Source: a bacterium (GTDB lineage: Bacteria; Patescibacteriota; Minisyncoccia; Phycocordibacterales; PALSA-1337). Taken from it: 25,425 bases of DNA. Shown here in pieces: positions 20,630-25,425 of the stretch. The notes beneath the pieces were generated by a model. It had not been told where the DNA came from. It worked only from the letters and a program-made list of their open reading frames with translations, and searched no databases. The stretch spans positions 1 through 25,425 of the forward strand of contig JAUSHF010000022.1 of the NCBI GenBank assembly GCA_030648705.1, given 5' to 3'. Position 1 is the stretch's first letter. Each line of letters begins with the position of its first letter. Position numbers and translations under genes: made by a program.

Positions 20630-21703
20630 ATGAATTCTACGAATGATGAAGGGGATATTATGAGTAATCTTCTTAGGGAAATAGTGGAGATAAATGGATC
20701 CGATCTTCATATAGATCCTTACGAGGATAATTCGATTGTTCGTGTCAGAATTTGTGGAATTCTTAGAGAGTTGAAAAGTTTTACACTAGATGAACATAAG
20801 AACCTTTTGGCGAGGATAAAGGCAGTATCAGGTATGCGTTTAGATGGTTTTCATGCGCAGGATGGTCGTCTGACGCGCACTGTAGATAGTCGGAGATTTG
20901 ATTTGAGAATTTCGATTCTCCCGTCTTACTTTGGTGAAAGCGCCGTACTTAGAATCACTGAGCAAAGTAAAAATTTAAAAACGCTTTTTGAACTTGGTTA
21001 CTCTAAAGAACAAGAAGAAATCCTGAAGAAAATAGTTACTGGTGGAGGAATGGTATTAGTCACTGGTCCTACCGGTTCTGGTAAGACTACTACTCTATAT
21101 AGTCTCATACAAATGATAATGACATTAGAGAAAAGTATTATCACTTTAGAAGACCCAGTAGAAAGAATTATTAAAGGTATTCGGCAAATTCAAGTAAATA
21201 CAAAAAACGGTTTGACCTTCGCTACAGGTTTACGTTCTATACTGAGACAAGATCCAGAAATAATTATGATAGGTGAGATTAGAGATTCAGAAACAGCTAA
21301 GATAGCAGTACATTCTGCTATGACTGGTCACTTAGTTCTCTCTACACTGCACACACGTTCTGTGGGCGAAGCACATATTCGTCTCATAGATATGGGTGCA
21401 GATGCGTATGCCGTGTCAGCTTCATTGAAAGTAGTTATATCACAACGTCTCGCTAGATTAGAAGAAAATATGAAAAGTGGATATGAAAGAAGTTTCGAAA
21501 ATAAAGGCAGATTAGCTGTCGCTGAGGTGATGGAGGTAGATAATAATATTAAAAAAGCTATTTATGAAAGGAAATCGGCTTCTAGTATAGAGAAGATTCT
21601 TAAAGATAAAGGTCAGAAAAATATTAAAGATATTATAAATGAAAATGTGGAAAATCAGAAAATTTCGAAAGAGGAGGGAGAAAGGATTATTAGAGATATT
21701 TAA
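20630..21703 (+). CDS. Type IV pilus assembly ATPase, compact PilB/GspE-like
   Basis: The 357-residue product is a secretion-type AAA+ ATPase. It has an N2-like start (INGSDLHIDPYEDNSIVRVR), Walker A GPTGSGKT (146-153), Asp box LEDPVE (173-178), Walker B DPEIIMIGEIRD (208-219) and a His box with TGHLVLSTLHT. It powers pilus extension with the adjacent PilC platform. It lacks the N1 domain of full-length PilB, so it starts near the N2 domain. It also lacks the CxxC...CxxC zinc motif that normally follows SQRLARL. A PilT-type retraction ATPase is an alternative, but the position directly before pilC and the pilins favours assembly. First gene of the pilus operon. Confidence 0.9.
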   Translation: MNSTNDEGDIMSNLLREIVEINGSDLHIDPYEDNSIVRVRICGILRELKSFTLDEHKNLLARIKAVSGMRLDGFHAQDGRLTRTVDSRRFDLRISILPSYFGESAVLRITEQSKNLKTLFELGYSKEQEEILKKIVTGGGMVLVTGPTGSGKTTTLYSLIQMIMTLEKSIITLEDPVERIIKGIRQIQVNTKNGLTFATGLRSILRQDPEIIMIGEIRDSETAKIAVHSAMTGHLVLSTLHTRSVGEAHIRLIDMGADAYAVSASLKVVISQRLARLEENMKSGYERSFENKGRLAVAEVMEVDNNIKKAIYERKSASSIEKILKDKGQKNIKDIINENVENQKISKEEGERIIRDI

Positions 21704-22739
21704 ATCGAAAAAAATTCGTGACTCAGAAAAAATAGCCATAATTAGACAAATATCATCTCTAATTAAATCAGGAATTTCCGTACCAGAAGCTTTGACTATT
21801 ACCACTGAATCATTTAAGAATTCCAATGTAATATTAAATCAGATATATAATAATATTATTTTAGGAAAAAATATTTCTGAATCTTTCACCGAAAAAGATA
21901 TTCTAATTTCTAGAAAATGGAAAGATTTTCTCTACACATCAGAATTAAGTGGTAGTTTAAGTTCTGCTATGGATGCCATAGCTTCGGATATAGAAAGAGT
22001 TAATTTCATTAAGAATAAAATACTCAGCGCCTCATATTATCCAGTCTTTATATCTCTAATGGCTTTAGGTGCTGTGATTTTTATCCTTTATTACGTAGTC
22101 CCGATTATTGTACCAATATTCGAAGGAATGAAAATATCACTTCCTCTAATTACTAAGATACTGATATTCATGAATAAATCACTGATTAATTATTGGTATA
22201 TATTATTACTCATCCTAGCTTTCCTAATCGTTATAATAATAAAAATTAAGACACTGATAAAAAACACCGAATGGTTTTCAGAGAAAACTAATAAACTATT
22301 CATTATTAAAGATCTGATTCTTTCATATTCTCTTTCGAATTATTATAAAATTATTTCTTTAATGATTAGTGCTGGATACAGCCTTCCTGATTCTTGTCGG
22401 TATGCGTCAGAATCATGTCAGAATTTATGGTATAAAAATAGATTATCGGTGATTACAGATAAACTGAAGTCTGGACAATCTTTCCTAAATTCTTTAAGAG
22501 AATTAGATTTCATATCTAATATTGATTTGGGAATTATTGGGGTAGCTGAACGAATAGGGTCTATAGAAGAAACTTTAAGAGAATTATCTTTAAAGCATGA
22601 TAAGAATCTCGATATTAAAATAAATAAAATTATCTCTATTATTGAACCAGTCTTATTATTACTCGTAGCTTCTCTCATTATGTGTATGGCTATGGCCGTG
22701 CTTCTACCGATGTACAAGATTATGAATTCTATTCATTAG
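21639..22739 (+). CDS. pilC: PilC/GspF-like inner membrane platform protein
   Basis: The 366-residue product has two T2SF domains. The first begins AIIRQISSLIKSGISVPEAL and the second YKIISLMISAGYSLPDSC. Transmembrane helices lie about 145-170, 185-210 and 338-362. PilC links the ATPase to pilin insertion and extraction. The start is uncertain: ATGs at residues 1 and 3 overlap the ATPase gene by about 60 nt, and the conserved region begins later, near residue 28. No standard start codon lies closer to it. Confidence 0.9.
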   Translation: MKMWKIRKFRKRREKGLLEIFKSKKIRDSEKIAIIRQISSLIKSGISVPEALTITTESFKNSNVILNQIYNNIILGKNISESFTEKDILISRKWKDFLYTSELSGSLSSAMDAIASDIERVNFIKNKILSASYYPVFISLMALGAVIFILYYVVPIIVPIFEGMKISLPLITKILIFMNKSLINYWYILLLILAFLIVIIIKIKTLIKNTEWFSEKTNKLFIIKDLILSYSLSNYYKIISLMISAGYSLPDSCRYASESCQNLWYKNRLSVITDKLKSGQSFLNSLRELDFISNIDLGIIGVAERIGSIEETLRELSLKHDKNLDIKINKIISIIEPVLLLLVASLIMCMAMAVLLPMYKIMNSIH

Positions 22740-22764
22740 AAATAATTAAACGAACCTAAAAACG

Positions 22765-24138
22765 ATGATTAAATCTAAGAGAAAAAACGGATCCATTCTT
22801 TTAGAGACGATATTCGCTCTGTTCATATCTATTATGATTTCGGTTACAGCTTTAGAATTCGTAAATGACTTTTCTAAAGTCAATAATTCAGCGGACTCTA
22901 GTGTCAGATTTAGAAATTATGCAAAATTTGTCGGAGGAAGAATAGATGAGATAGTTTCAGAATTGTCATTTGGTTTAGAATCATTTCCAGAAAACTTAAG
23001 TTTTTCTTCGAGTACAATGACTGCTAATTTAGAATTAAATCAAAAAGATAACTTTTCAGGCTCAGTGAAAATTAAAATAAAAGATTTGCAAACAGGATAT
23101 ATGTTTAATGAGGATAAATATGTTTTTTCCCGAGATTATCTGGAATCTGAACAAAAATGTTATATAGATTTTTCTAAAATATCTGATTTTGATCTCGTGG
23201 ATATAGAAAATGAATTAGGTAATCAGAATTTTGCTACAGGTATCATCGCAAAAGGTGATTTAATCTTTGTTTCTACTAATTCTACTATTGTATCTGACCC
23301 AGATTTATACATTTATTCACTTAATGAGGACGATGTAGATTCACCAAAATTAATTCTAGAAAGTAGTCTGAATACCGGTCCGGGATTAAATTCATTGTCC
23401 GTGGTGGGGAATTATTTATATGTAGCGAATACTGGAAGTGCTGGCCAGATGCAGGTAATAGATGTATCAGATATTAAAAACCCTGAACTTACTTCAAGTA
23501 TAAAGGTGGCATCTTCTACAGTTAAAGGAGTTTCCGTCTATTATCACAAAGAACATATATATTTAGGAACCACTAAATCAGCGAGTACATCAGAATTATT
23601 TATTTTCGACTCGAATACACGCGAATTAAAAAATTCTTATGAGACAAATACTCAGATAAACGCGATTTTAGCCTATAAAAATTATTTATTATTAGCCACT
23701 CCGAACGATCCTCAGTTAAGAATATTAGACATTGCAGATCCTGACACACCCATCTATCTAGACGGCTTCACTCCATCTGGATTTCAAACACAAGAAGGTA
23801 ATACCATAAGTAGAGACAGAAATAATATATATTTCGGTAGGACAGTCGGAGGATTTAATAATATCAATAATCACGAATTATTCTTAATAGACGGAAAAGT
23901 ATTGCCGAGTATAGATATTATTTATTCTAACGATATCGGTTCAAGTGTCTATGGCGTGGTAGGTAGAGATAGTGATTACATAGTCGCTGTAGGTCTTCAT
24001 GAAAGTGGTATCAGAATAAAAGATATTTTTATTCCATTTGATTCGGCGATTACAGATATGAAATGCTTCAGAAATAATTTATTTGTCACATCCAAAGAAT
24101 CAAAAGGTCTAAGATTGCTAATTCCTAAATATGAATAA
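22765..24138 (+). CDS. Prepilin-type N-terminus fused to an LVIVD-type beta-propeller
   Basis: The first residues are a type IV prepilin signal: basic KSKRKNG, cleavage after Gly9, then SILLE with Glu14 at mature position +5 and a hydrophobic helix to about 31. A short linker region follows. From about residue 150 to the end there are repeated blades with the pattern LYVANTG...QVIDVSDIKNPE, IYLGTT...LFIFDSN and LLLAT...RILDIADPDTP. These resemble LVIVD-repeat beta-propellers. The mature protein is about 449 residues, far larger than ordinary pilins, and would present a propeller at the pilus surface or tip, plausibly for attachment. Lies between pilC and the other pilins. Confidence 0.82.
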   Translation: MIKSKRKNGSILLETIFALFISIMISVTALEFVNDFSKVNNSADSSVRFRNYAKFVGGRIDEIVSELSFGLESFPENLSFSSSTMTANLELNQKDNFSGSVKIKIKDLQTGYMFNEDKYVFSRDYLESEQKCYIDFSKISDFDLVDIENELGNQNFATGIIAKGDLIFVSTNSTIVSDPDLYIYSLNEDDVDSPKLILESSLNTGPGLNSLSVVGNYLYVANTGSAGQMQVIDVSDIKNPELTSSIKVASSTVKGVSVYYHKEHIYLGTTKSASTSELFIFDSNTRELKNSYETNTQINAILAYKNYLLLATPNDPQLRILDIADPDTPIYLDGFTPSGFQTQEGNTISRDRNNIYFGRTVGGFNNINNHELFLIDGKVLPSIDIIYSNDIGSSVYGVVGRDSDYIVAVGLHESGIRIKDIFIPFDSAITDMKCFRNNLFVTSKESKGLRLLIPKYE

Positions 24139-24144
24139 GAAAAG

Positions 24145-24768
24145 ATGAATAATAAAAATAGAAATATATTTCTAACAGAAGGATTTTCTTTATTGGAAGT
24201 AGTTTTGAGTATTGCTATTGGTACTGTTATTATCGGAAGCCTATCATCATATTTGTTTTCTATTAAAATCTCTCTCGAGAGGGAAACAGAAAGAGCAAAT
24301 AAATACATCTCTAATAGACACAAAGGATTTATATTAGTTCCGATATTAATTACAACCTCTCTAATTTCCATGCTTATACTATCAAGTTTCATAACTGAAC
24401 AGAATGTGATAAGGGTGGATACAGAAGAATATTGCAAAGCGAATTATTCATTGGCTCTGGATGCTTATATTAAACAAATAGTATATTTAATCTCTGTGTA
24501 TTCAGATGATAATAAAATAGATGAGAAATATATACAGAGATTAGAAGATGAGAAAAGTCCAGAAACAAAAGAGATACGTGATATATATGGGACAGAAATC
24601 GTTATAGAAAATATTGATAATGATACGAATAATATCTATCCAATAAAAATTGGTCTGGAAATTAAATCATCAAATCTTGGAAACTCTAAAATAAAATGTC
24701 CTAACTTTTTATCTTTAAAATCAGGAATAGTATTTAATAGCGTGTTATCTTGGGAAATTATTAATTAA
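24145..24768 (+). CDS. Minor pilin with two pilin-like N-terminal segments
   Basis: The 207-residue product begins with a prepilin signal (TEG|FSLLEVVLSIAIGTVII; cleavage after Gly13, Glu18 at +5). After only ~25 more residues a second pilin-like segment appears (HKG|FILVPILITTSLISMLI, from residue 61), in which mature position +5 is Pro66 rather than Glu. The second resembles PilX/GspK-type N-termini. The remainder is a small alpha/beta domain with cysteines in EEYCKAN and KIKCPNF. The layout looks like a truncated first pilin joined in frame to a second. Start and stop are clear, and it sits 6 nt after the propeller pilin. A sequencing artefact cannot be excluded. Confidence 0.75.
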   Translation: MNNKNRNIFLTEGFSLLEVVLSIAIGTVIIGSLSSYLFSIKISLERETERANKYISNRHKGFILVPILITTSLISMLILSSFITEQNVIRVDTEEYCKANYSLALDAYIKQIVYLISVYSDDNKIDEKYIQRLEDEKSPETKEIRDIYGTEIVIENIDNDTNNIYPIKIGLEIKSSNLGNSKIKCPNFLSLKSGIVFNSVLSWEIIN

Positions 24769-24778
24769 TTATTAAGAT

Positions 24779-25279
24779 ATGAAAAAAACTAATATAAATA
24801 TAAAAAATGAAAAGAAAGGTTTTACACTATTAGAAGTGGTTATGGTGATTGGAATTATTGCCGTTCTATCCTCTGTATCGCTCGCAGCTATAAATCCGAA
24901 TAGACAATTCAAATTAGCAAGAGATTCACAGAGAACCAGTAATATACAATCCATAGCAAATGCGATAGGTCAAAATATGTCAGAACACGGTGGAATATTA
25001 GCTTGTGCTAGTGGTACAGCTCCTACTATATCTACGACCACAAAAGTTATTAAATATAAAATAAACGATGAGACATTTAATGACGGAGGAATCGATTTGT
25101 ACAGATGTATTGTTCCAGATTATTTAGCAAACTTGCCTTTAGACCCATCAAAATCAGAAGCCTACCTCATATCAGTAGAAGATTATAACTCTATGTACTC
25201 TCTAAACTTAGATAGCAATGGAAGGATAGTCGTAAGCGCTACAGGAGAATTAACTACAGATATAAATACTGTGAGATAA
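24779..25279 (+). CDS. Type IV pilin, major-type
   Basis: The 166-residue product has a prepilin signal with cleavage after Gly14 (EKKG|FTLLEVVMVIGIIAVL, Glu19 at +5). The conserved AINPNRQFKLARDSQRTSNI segment follows, which in pilins and pseudopilins ends the long alpha-1 helix. The C-terminal domain has two cysteines (ILACASG and LYRCIVP) that may form the pilin disulfide loop; the DsbA-like protein in this window could serve it. It is last in the operon, followed by a strong terminator. No prepilin peptidase gene is in the window. Confidence 0.92.
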   Translation: MKKTNINIKNEKKGFTLLEVVMVIGIIAVLSSVSLAAINPNRQFKLARDSQRTSNIQSIANAIGQNMSEHGGILACASGTAPTISTTTKVIKYKINDETFNDGGIDLYRCIVPDYLANLPLDPSKSEAYLISVEDYNSMYSLNLDSNGRIVVSATGELTTDINTVR

Positions 25280-25298
25280 GAATCGACCGACTCTAAAA

Positions 25299-25425
25299 TT
25301 AGAAGTCTTTAAGAACTTTCTTCATATGCGAAGAAAGTTCTTCTATTTTTATGGTTTCTTGTGAGTGATTATCCATCTTTCTGACTATTACAGTCTTTTC
25401 TACCGCTTCTTTTTTACCGATGATA
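25299..25425 (-). CDS. C-terminal end of a class II aminoacyl-tRNA synthetase
   Basis: A minus-strand frame enters from the right edge and ends at TAA (25301-25299). Its last 41 residues include IIGKKEAVEKTVIVRKM and end MKKVLKDF. The G-K-K-E...V-x-V-R pattern matches the last strand pair of the HGTP-type anticodon-binding domain of ThrRS, ProRS and HisRS. I cannot tell which; a full HisRS is already present at 12543-13868, which makes ThrRS or ProRS more likely. The end of this coding sequence contains the terminator of the opposing pilus operon. Confidence 0.6.
   Translation of the reverse strand, partial: IIGKKEAVEKTVIVRKMDNHSQETIKIEELSSHMKKVLKDF
25311..25350 (+). terminator. Intrinsic terminator of the pilus operon
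   Basis: AAGAACTTTCTTC (25311-25323), loop ATATGC, GAAGAAAGTTCTT (25330-25342): a perfect 13-bp stem followed by CTATTTTTA on the plus strand. It lies within the coding sequence of the opposing minus-strand gene. Confidence 0.85.

Noticed and set aside
21672..21678. AGGAGGG, a perfect Shine-Dalgarno-like sequence at the end of the pilus ATPase gene
   Set aside because: No ATG, GTG or TTG lies at usable distance in the pilC frame; it is a purine-rich coding stretch (Lys/Arg/Glu codons).
1..25425. CRISPR array, insertion sequence or prophage
   Set aside because: No regularly spaced repeats, no transposase and no phage structural genes were seen; BRO-N alone does not mark a prophage.

Overview
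This is an AT-rich window that looks like a chromosome segment of a Candidate Phyla Radiation (Patescibacteria) member, most likely of the Paceibacteria/Parcubacteria type. The evidence is the content: a CPR-style bS21 followed by ybeY, ftsA and ftsZ; a UvrD-like helicase fused to an AddB-like nuclease; a membrane/PH-domain pair before truB; a BRO-N protein; and a compact type IV pilus cluster. UGA is used as a stop, so the standard bacterial code fits. The three tRNA genes do not encode CCA. Shine-Dalgarno sequences are almost absent.

Layout. Positions 1-900 hold the start of tsaD (minus), tRNA-Val(GAC), a probable independent small RNA, tRNA-Ser(CGA) and tRNA-Glu(UUC). Positions 960-1860 hold two divergent orphan genes, each with its own terminator. 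Then come trxB, a small orphan gene, and the minus-strand operon rpsU-ybeY-ftsA-ftsZ (6615 down to 3516). From 6815 a UvrD/PD-(D/E)XK protein and a wHTH-ComF-like phosphoribosyltransferase run on the plus strand. They converge on a DsbA-like thioredoxin-fold protein, which follows a hisS-exonuclease pair. A plus-strand unit of two membrane proteins and truB comes next. An accessory patch at 15.7-18.6 kb carries BRO-N, an orphan gene and a Panacea-type antitoxin with a RelE-like toxin. TypA (minus) follows. The window ends with a plus-strand type IV pilus operon (PilB-like, PilC, a pilin fused to a beta-propeller, a double-N-terminus pilin, a major-type pilin) that converges on the 3' end of a class II aminoacyl-tRNA synthetase gene.

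The most unusual signal is a pair of related non-coding elements at 3411-3509 and 6664-6786. Each has a ~60-nt core with fixed single-stranded motifs and two hairpins whose stems differ by compensatory changes. Each core sits inside long, perfectly complementary arms that are unrelated between the two copies. The copies lie in opposite orientation on either side of the rpsU-ybeY-ftsA-ftsZ operon. A smaller, unrelated three-way-junction palindrome lies at 11863-11913.

A second pattern concerns gene starts. Six first-in-transcript genes have a recognisable -10 hexamer exactly 6 nt before the ATG, which predicts leaderless mRNAs. With the lack of Shine-Dalgarno sites, this points to SD-independent initiation as the normal mode here. 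All functional statements come from reading the sequence and motifs; no database search was run.
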